From Kappaphycus alvarezii (taxonomy: Eukaryota; Rhodophyta; Florideophyceae; Gigartinales; Solieriaceae), in NCBI GenBank assembly GCA_002205965.3, contig NADL03000018.1, positions 434,001 to 498,000 on the forward strand: a DNA stretch of 64,000 nt, in the 5' to 3' direction. Below, piece by piece: positions 11,761-23,257 of this stretch. Every line of letters begins with the position of its first letter. Position 1 is the first letter of the stretch. The translations under genes and the position numbers were made by a program. Below the pieces are notes generated by a model. It ran no database searches. It was given only the letters and a program-made list of their open reading frames with translations, and was not told the DNA's origin.

Positions 11761-13810
11761 AGTACTAACAAATGTCGAGCTAAACGTGACCTTTCGAGCG
11801 ATGGAAACTTATGGGAATATTCAATTGGTGCTAACTGCAAAGAACTCAGCCCCGGCAGTTACATCTAACACAGCATGCCTACTCGCTGGAATTGAGCCAG
11901 CCTTGTAAGAAAAGTTATTTAATATTACCCAGTGATAACTCTTCCCGCACAAGGCATTCCTACCGGACTGAATACAACCGACCACATCTTACATACATTA
12001 CAATATCTCAAAAATTCTCCTTAGTGCAATCAAATGAGTAATATTTGTCCTCATTGTCTCACACTTGTAACCTGTCGCATTAGTTACATGATATGGTACT
12101 CTGTATCGAATGCAACATCCGTCCATACAACAGTGGACGTGGCCGATGGAGCGCACTCGGTGAACATTTAGCTAACAGAACAGATGGTCCTGCACGGAAC
12201 CCTTGGTAATCATTTTTTGGGAGGGAAGTTTAATGCGTTCAGTATCATCCCGTAAATTTATTCATTTATTCATTCCCGGTAACAGTCATGAAACTGTTTA
12301 TTGAACAATGTATGTCGGGTTTTCATTCGCTAATTTTTCATTTTGCCTGAAATGGAAAATAACTGTAACATTTTCATAAATTAGTACTTGGCGCGGTAGA
12401 AAATTTCGGCATGCGACAGCAGCGGTGATTTCCAACACACCATGCCTGCTTACAGGCTTCGAGCCAGCTATTTAGGCACACAAGTGATATTACCCATTAT
12501 CCTGAACACGTCTAGCATACACCGGGGAATATTCGAACATCACTTTTCAAACATTTAAGACTCAAATCGATCCCCGATTTCTACACTGCGCTGCATGCCA
12601 TTTTATGCAGAAATTGCGTAAATTGAGCGGAAATTGTAATTCAAAAGGTCAGCGTGACTTTTTCTTCGTAATATAGGGAGAATAACAGTACCATCGAAAG
12701 AGTTGGATCCTTTTAATTCAACACAAGCGGTCCAAAGTACTTCTTCCAAGCAGTTAGTGGAAGAAAAAAGTGCAGCAGAGAATACACAAACGAACAGTAC
12801 CATTGATTTGATTGGAAAGAAAGAACTTGTATCAAATAAGTCGAAGTAACCCTTCCTACATGCGGACAGACTTAGCTCTCGAGGAAGTACCCAGTAGCTT
12901 AACAGTGGCCCTATCGCAGTATCTTTCACAGAGCATGTTCTTCATATTTTCACTATATTGTTACGGGATCACATGATTTTCCCATCCGTTTTCACCTAAA
13001 TGCAATGAAGCACGTGATTGGACTTGTTACATTGCTGTACATCAATCCTCAGGACACCGATCTTGTACGCTAGTACGCACCTCAGACTGTTAAAAATGAA
13101 AGCAAACGCAAGTAAATTTCGCCTACCAAAGCACGCATTTGCGCTTTGACAGACCGCAATGCTCGGCCCTCCAGCCTTCCTTTGAAATATTTTATTCTTC
13201 CAATACACAACGTAGATATTTATTGGGATATATTTTCTGTCAGGTCTTTTTATTGTCTATCCGCGATAGTGTTGCCCTCACATTTGGCACAATTTACCGC
13301 CATATGAGGACAAACTTCTTTATCATACAAAAATGTACAGTAACTAAAAAATGTTTTGGGGCCAGTTAATACTTACTAAAATATATACTCTAAAATATGT
13401 AGAAGCACAGTAAAGAGGTGCTCAGTGGCTTCAACTCTGCACCACTTCGGCTTAAGCATTAATTTGCAGGTACTGAAAGGATAAAATATGATAAACTGGA
13501 ACTAAATAGAAGGTGGAGTGAAGTAGTTCGTACCCTGAATAGGGCTAAAAATGCCGAAAAGTTTGTTTTGATCGAGCTTCACAACTGTTGAAGGTATAGG
13601 TTAGCAAGAAACGATAGAAAAACAATTTATTTATTTAAGGTATTACCCCTAACCTTTCACCTCATATGAAGATGATGGACCCTCAGACACTAGTTCACAA
13701 CTTCTATAAGTATTTTCTGTTGCAGATATTTACAGATATTATAGAGGCATTTCTGCGAATTTATTGTAGGAGATACCAACTAACTAGCATGCTTGAGCTA
13801 GAGAATGGTG
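11761..13810. other. No recognisable gene
   Basis: AT-rich sequence with two short minus ORFs (12929-12603 and 13208-12996) and one plus ORF (13139-13369), none with motifs. A phrase of the type ...CATGCCTAC/TT...GAATTGAGCCAG recurs at about 11874-11900 and 12439-12475, suggesting a short diverged repeat pair. Confidence 0.3.
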
Positions 13811-13816
13811 CCATAG

Positions 13817-14472
13817 TTGTGTATAAATAATGAGACGACCGCGCTCGGGTTGTTAAAAGGAAGATTGGATTCCAACAGTTTTATCAACACACAACCAAGC
13901 CTTCGAAGCAAAACCTCTGTGTTTTTTTCGCAGTCTCCCGCAAGCGCCACTCTATCTTTTATCTATTTTAAAATTCAAGAAAATATGGATATATCCGTGG
14001 CTTCAGGTCTTTCCAAAAGTAAGTTTTCGCACTATCCAGTGACACTAATCCTATATTTACAGTCAGCAGCGTTTTTTAAAGCTACAAATAAGTCTGAAAT
14101 TTTTAAACATACAATTAACTCTCCTGCCCTATTCTATAAATACTCGGTAGTGATGTGAGCGGGTTAAAGGTGCAATCTCCCGTTAGGTGGCACAAGTGGG
14201 TTGACAAAAGTGACATCGAGGAAATACGTGCCTCCAGTGCTTCCCATTGCCCTGATGCCTGGCCTTGTATGATGAAGGTCATCCTTAGGGTCTTTAGCGG
14301 GGTGGCGAGCAGCTTTCAGCAAGTCCTGGGCAAGCAAGTGAACTTAGCGGTCATGTCTTCGAATTCTGTGGCCTCTGTGAACACAGTGCAGGAGATGATC
14401 CCCGAAGCAGTCAAGTGTTTCCGGACAGTTTCTCCTCGGCACGGTGTGTCCGGAGCGAAAAGCGGAACTTGA
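13817..14472 (+). CDS. Two unidentified ORFs
   Basis: Two plus ORFs of 113 and 105 codons overlap by one stop/start (13817-14158 and 14155-14472). A TATA-like TATAAATA lies at about 13822, at the very start of the first, so the real start may be the ATG at about 13985 (MDISVASGLSKS), followed directly by a GTAAGT-type splice donor at about 14020. The second ORF is more balanced in composition and could be an exon. No domain recognised and no homologue I can name. Low confidence that this is a gene. Confidence 0.25.
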
Positions 14473-15059
14473 GAGTATTGAATTCATGTCGATAATGCGC
14501 GGGCGTCGATACTAGTCTTCAGACCATGGTACGGGGAAAAGCATGCCCATTCTTTCGCCCATGGTAGCGCCATCGAAGCACGAAAAGACTGCCTCCTTGC
14601 GTCTCCAAGAGTTATACCGTCTTGCACAGCCTCGTGGACTGCTTCCGTGAGTGTCTTTTGCGAAGGTTTTCTGTTCGAGCAAAAGGCACTGAACGTAAGA
14701 ATTTTTGACTTTATGCAGGGTTGTTACTAAACCCGTTGAGCCTAGAGGGCGTCTGCATATGTTGTGAGACTCCTTTTGGAGGCTGCCAAAACCTTTTCGC
14801 GCAGCCTGTTGGAGGCTGACCTGGAGGCCAGAAATGCAGCACCTGCGAGATCTTTCGCGGACGTGAATCGCAGACGAATGGACGGAAGTGGCTCAAGTAG
14901 ATCAGTGGCAGATGGGAATGATTCGCTAGTAACTGAGATTGATTTTTCAAAAAAAAATTTGGGCAGTGCTCTCTTTGGAGGGTGTCTAACGGGGGAAATT
15001 TTTTGGTGTTTTTCTCTTGAAATATGCATCTATCTAGCTGCCAAGTACGGTTACCACAG

Positions 15060-15345
15060 GCGCTGCCGTGAAACTCTCAAAGCGCGAGAAACATCGTCAT
15101 TACGGCACTTACTGCGACCAAAACGATATCCTCCTCTCCCCCGTCGGGATTGATATCTATGGCTCCTTGGGCGACGACGGCAAGAGATTTCTCCGCCGCC
15201 TTGCTTCCTTCGCTGCTTCCCGTCACGGTTCTTCCTCTCAACTGGAGCTCTGCGACTTCTTTACCCGTTTTAAGTTTAGTCTCCAAGTAATTCAAGCGCG
15301 ACAAGTTTCCGCCCGTCGCCTCCATTCGCAGTTAATTTATAAATA
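15060..15345 (+). pseudogene. LINE-type protein, C-terminal nuclease-like fragment
   Basis: The first 90 or so codons of a 209-codon plus ORF (15068-15697) match the C-terminal end of a reverse-transcriptase-encoding protein seen twice more in this window. Motifs: SKREKHRHYGTYCDQ, then LLSPVGIDIYGSLGDDGKRF, then a tail FKFSLQVIQARQVSARR. The family pattern is (K/R)RKYxxLC...FxPLxxDTxGxxG..., a predicted endonuclease-like end, followed by an L-Q-x-x-A-R tail. The RT part is absent upstream. It is a 5'-truncated copy, as is typical for LINE insertion, and diverged from the copies at 18.4-21.4 kb. Confidence 0.55.
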
Positions 15346-16068
15346 CCATCCGCACGCTTCTGCGCAACATTGTACAACTCATAAAGAATTAACACAACGT
15401 CTAAATTGGGATGATTCACTGATTAGAGATGCAGAACGACTATTTACCGAGAAGGAGAGGCAGATTTGCCAATTTACGGCTCTAAAAGGGAGGCAGAGTC
15501 GGGCGGAAGTTTCCCACAAGGCTGATGTAAAGACTGGCCGTAACGCATGCTGCGTTGGAATAAACCATCGCCGTAGCTTGTTTTTGCAGAAATACGGACC
15601 CCACCCTTCTGAAGGTCTCGACGACTCGCACGTTGACGTGACTGGTCACGTCTGTCAGCACCGCGAATGCGTCGGTGTTCCATCGAAGAGTGGATAGGAT
15701 CGGAGAACGGGCGTTTTAGAGATGGTGTAGCTCGTGAGTTGTGGTATTTTGTGCAAAATTTGGGGGAGGTGGGTGCTTCAATATTTGAAAGATATAGTCG
15801 GTTGTGGCCCAAAGTATCCCAGAAAGTGCATACTGTGCGAAGTATGAACTTAGACAGTCCTCAAAAACTATCCCATTGCCACTAACCATCTCGAAATTGA
15901 ACGATCTGTAAATGCAGGGCTGCAGCTGCTCTATGGTGGTGCGGAAGCAACCACACATAAAATTTTGAAACATCGAAAAGGAAGAGAAGCTGACAATAAC
16001 AAAATAGTAATCCGAAGGTAAAGAAAATACAAACAACACAAGAAAACATTTTTCACTTTACTTCAACA
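15346..16068. other. Unassigned sequence after LINE fragment
   Basis: The plus ORF that starts in the LINE fragment stays open to 15697, but its later part shows no family motif. Overlapping minus ORFs (15812-15474 and 16039-15716) have no motif either. Could be the LINE 3' UTR plus unrelated DNA. Confidence 0.3.
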
Positions 16069-16860
16069 CTAGTACTTCGTAGGTTCGCCTTTCGCGTCGA
16101 TTACTGCGAGCATACGTTTGGGTACATTCTGATAGAGGTTCGGTATGTAACCACTATCCATCGATGCCCAAGCCTCCTAAATTCCAGCTTTCAACCCAAC
16201 TACCGTCTCGTAGCGCATCCTCGCGGATATACGCGACGAGCCAGTAAGCCCCAGACTCTTTCAATTATATTTAGATCTTGGGAATTAGTTGGCCATGGTA
16301 GCACTCTGACGCCGCGCTGAGAGAGAAAAACGGGTCTGATGAGACAGCTGAATGCTAGCACTATCTTGCTGAAATATCCAGGTCATCAATTCGCCAAAAT
16401 ATTCTGCAGTCCAGGGTATCAATCTAGTTTCAAGAGTTGCACAATACTTAATGTTACCTTTTGAAAAAATCTGCGAGCCCACTGCTATCGATTTCTTTTG
16501 TGCTCCCTCGTCATTTCCAGAACCTTGCTCACCCTTTTATGCTTTAAAATAGACGACTTAGACAAAAACTGCTGTATAAGGTGGACAGAAACCGGAAAAT
16601 ATAGTACCCGCTTGATCTCCGCAGCACTTGAATTGCCTGTAGATGCCATTCGAAAATGCGACGACGGTCATACTCGGAGAGTTTTCTGGTATTGTTGAGA
16701 GTTTCTTTACGGCTTCTGTAAGCCAGTTTATGATAACATTCTGGACTTTCCTTGGACTCCGATACAGAGTCCTTGCAGTTACACGAAGTGGAATTTGCTG
16801 CCTACTCATAGCCACAATCTAGCCTTTTTCAAAATCGCTGAGGTACTTTCCTTTCGGCAT
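16069..16860 (-). pseudogene. Tc1/mariner transposase, decayed
   Basis: A cut-and-paste transposase remnant on the minus strand. From the N-terminus: MPKGKYLSDFEKG at 16860, then the Tc1 helix-turn-helix region with IPLRVTARTLYRSPRKVQNV; later WIFQQDSASIQLSHQTR (about 16330-16380), in which QD is the second catalytic Asp position; then LPWPTNSQDLNIIERVW (about 16255-16305), the WPxxSPDLNPIE motif with the catalytic Glu; and the end GEPTKY at 16069. Total span is about 260 codons against roughly 340 for the family, so the middle is deleted; one in-frame stop near the N-terminus and at least two frame changes are also visible. I did not find terminal inverted repeats. Confidence 0.8.
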
Positions 16861-18390
16861 GTTGCGGATGATTTGAAGATGCTACAGCACCACATCAGGT
16901 CTTCAGGATTACTCATACCATAAAACGCGACACATCTATGCTTCTGAGTATTCAACTTCCATTTCTTCTCGACTGACTACACCCAAACTTCATTTCATCT
17001 CGCCGATCGCCCGCACAAGGCGTGGGCGCCGGACCTTCATCCGGCTCTTCCCTCAGGAGATTGCCTGTTACGGCTACAGAGCTCTCGCTGCAACGTTCTA
17101 GTCGATGGCCACATCGAATGGATTGCCTCTCCGCGCCCCCAACGCATGTGGGATGAACTGGAAATGTGTATAAGGATAGTTCTACTACTCGAACAAGGTT
17201 TGCGAGGTCCACCGTACCCTGGCGTGCTCAAACCCACTGTCATTTTGACGGCCTCGAGGGTTGTGGTCTTCACTGCCTTGCGGGCTTGTCGTCAAGTTCG
17301 CTCGTCCAGAATTTTCGCCTATGTCGTCGCCGTCTCTATTTGTAATCCCATATGCTTACAGCGGGAGTTTTTTGAGCCTCCTGAATCCTCTGTTCAGGTG
17401 GTGGAGTTTTATTCCGGTCCCTTTCTCGCTTGAGTGGGCAATCGGTTCAGCCATTGCCCATAGTCGTCCTTCTAGCAGAACCCGAAGTCCTGTGTAGTGC
17501 GGACTTATCTACAAACAATATTGCGTCATTCTCCATTCTTCTTAACTAAAGGGAGTGGCTATGGATCTTAAAATTTCCTGCAAGAAAGAAGCTTTTCCTG
17601 GTAAAACGTTCTTGCATTATTTGAAATTTCTTTGAATTTATAGAGTTGTTTTTATTTAATTAGTGTGAACGAAACGTTAAATCTCTGCCTATCCATCTTT
17701 GCCATTCACCGTCTTTTAACAGGTGCATCTCACAGTTGAGGTGCAAATACTGAGAGTTTTGAGATATTTTCTGTCATTTTGAGGCAAAAATATCTTGTGT
17801 TCAAGTTTAAATTTCAGGGGCTGTACAAGATTTCTTAACTTGATGCAAAATAATACGGCTGGTATACATAAGTTATGCTTGGACTTTCTCTAGTCCGGGG
17901 GGAACTGTGACCTTTATTTGAAGATATAAGTGGGTCTGCTAAAACAGTCTTAGACCAAAAGCTGGGAAAGCAGATGGGGGCCATGTACTGTACTTAGCAG
18001 ATCTTACGGGCTCACGCATTAAAACCGTCTGAAGGTTGCCGGAGCATAATAGTCATATGACACGGAATTATTTTGATGGATTCGCGAAAGCCATTTCAGC
18101 CAATCATATGGCAAAAGTTTTGTTGAAAAGACCCATGTTAGTTTTATTCACAAATGTAGGCATTGAGCTTACAGAAAATCAGACCACGACGACGAGCAAA
18201 GCAACATAAAGTTAAGTGCTCGAGGCTGATTTCTCGCATTCCAAAAGGCAACGACCAGAAGAAACTTTTGTCCTACGATCTATCCTTCTCTAATTTTCCA
18301 TATTTCTTGTAGAGGTGAGGTGGTAAGTACTGTAGTGCGCGGTGTTTGGCGGTTCAGAATACCCGCGAGAAATTGCAGCAAAAAACGCAG
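16861..18390. other. No recognised gene; unidentified ORFs near 17.0-17.5 kb
   Basis: Between about 16950 and 17500 the sequence is GC-richer, with overlapping ORFs on both strands (plus 17146-17433, minus 17273-17037). It looks like former coding DNA but I recognise no motif. From 17510 to 18390 the sequence is AT-rich and empty. Confidence 0.35.
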
Positions 18391-19071
18391 TTACACGTGT
18401 CTTGAGATTCCGGAATTCAGAGAGTGCCTCCCTACACGATCAGCTGTAAAGTTAATTAGGTCGTGAAGAACCTGACATGAGATAGCATCAATTTGCTCGT
18501 AGGTATCGACTGGCGATAGGTGAAAGACCAATACCTTCGGCGCGACAGGTATCGGCACCGCACGGTGTCCCCTATTCCGCCGTTCGGTCCTGGTCAGTGC
18601 TGAAGGACCTCCACCTGCATTCTTGCCACATGGCGCGGAGCGAGGGCTGAAAATGGTCACATCTAGTCCCTGTGCAGTGAGCGCAAATAAAAGGTCGTCG
18701 ACGAAGAGGTCCAATGCGGGCTGCTCGGCTGGGATCTTGTAGAGGTCAGCGGCAAAGACCTGCTTCCGAAAAACGGTGAGGAAAATGGCTGTGCCTGTAA
18801 GTTCGCGGTATAGAATATCCCGAAGACGGTTGTGGCGGCGCACCGCACCCTCACCACCTTTGGAGGCTGTTGCGTGGTGGCCCATGGTGTCGAGGAGAGG
18901 TGGAACAGTACAGTTGCTCTCTAGGCAGGTGGGACAGCGCTGCAGACCGGAGAATATTGGGTTGACTATGCGAACGGCGACCATCGTGCGCCACATCTCT
19001 CCGGAGGAGTATAGGTAGGTGGAAGGCAGCGGGAATATTGAGAAGGGGGCGGAAGCTGTGGTGGAGCCCAT
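18391..19071 (-). pseudogene. LINE-type protein, zinc-finger-like and C-terminal part (minus copy)
   Basis: A 226-codon open frame. Residues about 20-85 match the segment after the RT domain of the copy at 19.3-21.4 kb: GEMWRTM, GLQRCPTC, LLDTMGHHATASKGGEGAVR and RRHNRLRDILY, a cysteine/histidine-containing block of zinc-finger appearance. The rest matches the C-terminal nuclease-like end: GLDVTIFSP (family VDVTVxSP), GGGPSALTRTERRNRGH and FHLSPVDTYEQIDA (compare PVGIDIYGSLGD in the 15-kb copy). There is no RT domain, so it is a 5'-truncated copy. It lies head to head with the plus copy. Confidence 0.6.
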
Positions 19072-19083
19072 TTAATGGCCTCA

Positions 19084-19289
19084 CAGGCCGGGGCGATGAT
19101 GGTTGTGAGAAAAAGTATTTTTGGGTAGTCGGAGATCGAGAATCGGGAAAGAGGAGGTCGAGAATGTACTTTATCGGGGGAAATCGAGAACGTACAGTTC
19201 GTTCTCTCGATCTCCTCCTTCCCGGCTCTCGATCTCCCGCTACCCAAAAGTCCTTTCCTTTTCCTCGCATGCATCATCACCCCAGCCTG
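19084..19289. repeat. Imperfect inverted repeat between two LINE copies
   Basis: Two arms of roughly 95 bp (19084-19178 and 19197-19289) are reverse complements with scattered differences and a small gap, separated by about 18 bp. Landmarks: CAGGCCGGGGCGATGATG at 19084 faces CATCATCACCCCAGCCTG ending at 19289, and TTTTTGGGTAG at about 19118 faces CTACCCAAAAG at about 19241. Both arms contain GATCGAGA-type repeats, so inner pairing has alternatives. The repeat marks the junction where the minus and plus LINE copies meet. Confidence 0.7.
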
Positions 19290-19329
19290 ATTGCCTCCCT
19301 TAAGCACAGAGTCCCGCCTAGCGCACGAG

Positions 19330-21400
19330 GGGCAGTGCTGTCGTCTCTATGACGAAGCCGCTGACGCCCTCGGCACAGATCTCCACCGCAAAGGTTCCTG
19401 CCCGCTCCCCGCAAGACCGCTGCAAACGGCGTTTCTAAACGGCTCCCCACAAAACGCCGACCAAACCCTCACTGCCGCGGCCCCAACAGTCCTGCCTTCC
19501 TTGGCAAAGGCAAATAGGCTCCGCTCCCTCCATCCCACTCCTTCCTACTCTGTCAACCGGACTGACAGAGTACCTTGTACCCACCGTACGAGTTCACCGA
19601 GGCTGAAGTCCGCCGCCCGCTGCGATGACTCCCTTACCACTGCAGTCCTGGTCCGCATGGACTTCGCCCCTCGATGCTCAGGGCCGTAGTACATGCTGCT
19701 CTAAGCCCTTTGAATTCGGCCCTCAAGTGGAGCACAGCCTTCATTAACAGCCTGGTCGACGTCAACTGCCCCACTGATACTGGCGAGTACCTCGCTAGTA
19801 CCCTCTTGGTCCTGCCGAAAAATAAAGCGTGTCGCACCCCAGCCTGATCGCCATTCCCTTGCCTTCCGTCAACTTGTAGGGCGCTCGATAGTGAAACGAA
19901 TTCGGGATGATCAAGACTTGGCCAACTACCTGCAGCCCCATCAACTCTGCGCAGGCGTGCCGTGTGCTACGGAAGCCATCGTCCATGCCACTCGGGCACG
20001 CATACACGAACTGCAGAGCAATCCCACCACGCACGTGCTCATTCATGTTGATGCCCGAAACGCCTCTAACCCCTTTGGGTGTTCCGAAACTCTTTCTCAG
20101 GGTACTCGCCGCGTCCCTGCGGCTGCACGTTGGGTCCACTTCCTCTACTGGGCTCCTTCCCGCCTCTTCTTTGGCTGCCATTTCATATAAAGTCGAACTG
20201 GCGCGCAACAGGGCGACCCCTTCTGCATTTTCCTCTTCGATATTGCCTTTCAGTACCTTTTGCAAGGCCTGGCATCCAATTTCGCGGCCATTCCTCTTCA
20301 CACATGGTACGCGGACAATGGGACCCTCATTGCTCCCATCTCAGAAGCCCAAGCCGTTCTCCAGCACCTGCGCCTGAACGGCCCGAACGTCAGCTTCCAT
20401 ATTAACCTTAACCCTCAGAAAACGTCGGCTTGATTTCCCTCTCCCTCACCACACCCGCTCCTACATGACCTGCCATGCGACGTCCTCGCCTCTGATGCTA
20501 TCACGGTTCTTGGTAGCCGATTGGCACCCCGAATGCATGCACCTCCCAGGCCCTCAAAGCCTTGCGGAAGGCGGAGTCACTCTGGACATCCCTCTCATCC
20601 ATGAACGAGCCCCAGATCTCATACCATATTCTCAGATTCTGTGCCTCCTCATGTCTAGTTATGTACTCGTTCCGCTCAACCCCGCCGCACATTACCTTAC
20701 CACTTGCCAAAGCTTTTGAGGAGGGGTTGCGAAGGATTTTCGAGCAAGGTCACCGGAAGATGTCCGATATCGCGTGGTTGCAAGCCACGGTGGCTTTCCG
20801 CCACGGTGGCCTTGGGTTTACCCCTTGCAGTTTCATCAACGTCATCGCCTACACGGTCTCAAATCTGACGAATATGCGCCTCATTCAGCGACTCCTGCCC
20901 ACAAACTCCACGCGTGTCGCCAGGCCTCTGGCCCCATCCTACGACATCCTGGCCATAAGTCTGGACCTCTCTGCAGAATTACGACTAGGGCACTCTTGAC
21001 ATGCCTCAGCCACCTCGACAACAACGCCGCTCTCTCTCTCCAGGAAGAGATCACCGTCATTTCCACCTTTCCCGCCTCTCCCTGCTTCACGCATCGGTCC
21101 CTACTGCTTCTTCGCACCTTTTTATCAGGGGAGATATGGCGCACTATGGCAACCCAGTATTCCGCGGCCTCCAGCGCTGCCTTACCTGCCAGAAGGCAAC
21201 TACACTGTTCCCCCTCTCCTCGATACCGTGGACCATCATGCATCAACCTGCAAAGGGGGTGAGGGTGCGGTGCGCCGTCACGACCGTCTTCGGGATATTC
21301 TATACTGCGAACGCACTAGCCCGGCCATTTCCCTCACCGTTGTTCGTCTCTTTTTCACAGAAATCTGTTTTTGCAAACAGTTGTATCCTAAAACTGGAAA
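19330..21400 (+). pseudogene. LINE-type reverse transcriptase, near-complete but broken (plus copy)
   Basis: A reverse-transcriptase protein spread over several plus frames. In order: an upstream linker with NRLRSLHP (about 19520) and GPHGLRPSMLRAVVHA (about 19650-19700); the RT N-terminal block FINSLVDVNCP to LLVLPKNKA (to about 19825); GRSIVKRIRDDQDLANYLQP with HQLCAGVPCATEAIVHA (19880-20000), VLIHVDARNASNPF (20037-20075), WVHFLYWAPS, QQGDPF (about 20210), and WYADNGTL (about 20310), corresponding to the catalytic YxDD box with the last Asp changed to Asn; then the thumb-like LRFCASSCLVMYSFRSTPPH and HGGLGF; then the Cys/His block GLQRC-LTC with KGGEGAVRRHDRLRDILY (21150-21310). It ends near 21400, without the nuclease-like end. 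The RT family is one I associate with algae and oomycetes; I cannot name the clade. Dead: several frame changes plus the altered active site. Confidence 0.7.
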
Positions 21401-21567
21401 ATAGAGTCGTAAAACCTTTTTTGCAGTAAAAATTTCGGGCTTCCAACCACATTTAGCGTTCCAAAATGTAACATATTATGTTATGAGGACAGTGCTTGGT
21501 CGGATAGACACTCTAGAGAGAGAGACCGACTGTACAGTATGTGTGCACGATTGCTGCGCGTTGCCGG

Positions 21568-22849
21568 TCAAACATCCCCATCGATAGGCGCCGGCTCAGA
21601 GAAGAGAATCTCTGCTCTAATTCCATAATGATCGCTCAAATTATCAAATGGGGATTCTGCTGTGCTGCTAACACTCAACTCACTGACCTGTGCAGACCCT
21701 CTTTTCACTGCTGCCTCCAACTCAACATTTCCTTCCTCTGCGGATGCCAGAAACATATAATCAAGCCGTTCATTTTTTTGATGCATGCCTTTCAACCCCC
21801 GGCAGTGGTAACAGGATGTGAATAGTTGTTTGCTTGATACAGCAAATCGCTGACTGACACACCAGACCTCATCGCCTGCAACACTTGCACAGCTTTCAAG
21901 TATTCGTTGGACGATCTCGGATCATGATACCCGGCCCTTGCATCGACATTAAAATCGCCTGCCAAAACGATAACACCGTTGGATCATCCCGTGTCATCCG
22001 GTTTACAAACTGCGCCACCTCTACCAGCTGGGAATGGCGGATGCGATCAAACGGCACATCCTGCAGGCCATTGTTCGCTTGCAAATGCACGGTAAACACG
22101 TGGACGTATCGCTGCGGAGCGTCTGGAAACAACAGGACGCGTGCGTACAAGACGCCCTTTGCAACAATACAGTCAATGGATCGGTAAATGGCGCGTGAAA
22201 AGGTATGATAGTCAGTCTTGACAATGGGAAACTTTGATGCGATGACGAGGCCTGCATCGACGATCTTCGGCGGGTATCGGAAGAGGCCTGGGAGGGCGGG
22301 GAGTGGTGCGGAGGCCTGGTAGTGGAATGCGTGTTTTGAGGCGAGGTGTTGAGGAAGCGAGATTTGCGGGGCCCGGTGGCCCAGAAGAGCTCTGGAGACA
22401 GAGGATGTCAAAGGGTTGGAGGGCGTCGAGGAGGCGGGTGAGCCGCTGATCCTTGAAATCGTGGATGCCGATGAGGATGGGGCGGATGAAGGTGTTCAGG
22501 GAAAAGAAGCGGACTGAGCGGGCGCGTGGGCTGGGGACGGTGGCGAGGGTGGGTTGTTCGAGACCGGGGTGGGGTGACGGAGATAGGGGGGAATTCGGCG
22601 GCCAAGGTTGAAGATGAAAATGAGGGCGAGGAAAATGGGGAGGATGATGTGCCGGATCTTGAGCATAGGTTGGGTGGCATTGGTGGGTAGAGGATTTGAA
22701 AAGGGGAGGAGGCGGATGGTGGGGCTGGATGTTGAGAGCGGTTGCTCGGGCCGGGTGTTGGTGGAGGCATCGGGGGGAAGGGGGAGAGAGGAAAGGGGAT
22801 CGGTGAGGGAGTTTATCAATGAGGCTTGGAAATGTACGATACAGAGCAA
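21568..22849 (-). CDS. Neutral-sphingomyelinase-like phosphodiesterase (EEP superfamily)
   Basis: Encodes a metal-dependent phosphodiesterase of the endonuclease/exonuclease/phosphatase fold, closest in style to neutral sphingomyelinases, which hydrolyse sphingomyelin to ceramide and phosphocholine at membranes. Visible in order on the minus strand: a membrane segment HIILPIFLALIFIFNL (about 22605-22655); the domain start VRFFSLNTFIRPILIGIHD (about 22455-22510) and LLDALQPFDILCLQ; PPKIVDAGLVIASKFPIVK (about 22220-22275); FTVHLQAN; the catalytic GDFNVDARAGYHDPRSSNEY (about 21895-21955); KNERLDYMFLA; and the final LSDHYGI (about 21620), which ends the fold. Length, about 425 codons, is as expected. 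The parts lie in different frames: about four single-base frame changes (near 22530, 22395, 21950, 21800). No introns seen. Substrate is inferred, not shown. The start is uncertain: ATG at 22849 or 22666. Confidence 0.6.
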
Positions 22850-23257
22850 TACTGTAGTTGGGGGAGGGGTGTTAGTTTGGATTGATTATTCTGAAATTGG
22901 TCATTCGTTTTGTCGTCCCACACTTTGCACATCTTGATGCATTCTGTCATGTGACTGGCAGCGAGGGAGTTACCAGGCGAATATTCGAACGGCGACAACC
23001 CGTTAGCCACATACCCCTCGGGTGCAATGAATCTTACAACATCGCTCAATAACTCGCGCCCGACGACTGCTCTTGTTCATACCGTACTTACAGCACCTTG
23101 ACCAGGCCTGTGACGCTGCCCAAAGGCATTTCAATGTCCCAAATTTCACATCCATGGCGCCAGCTAATTTATTACCTTCACTTTTTGACACGGCAGCCAC
23201 TGCATAACATGTCCAGGACAATCAGCATGTGCCTCAATGTGCGCCCCCTCCATGATT

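Noticed and set aside
19291-19689. 132-codon plus ORF as a separate gene
   Set aside because: Its NRLRSLHP and following text match the linker upstream of the RT domain, so it belongs to the LINE-type copy.
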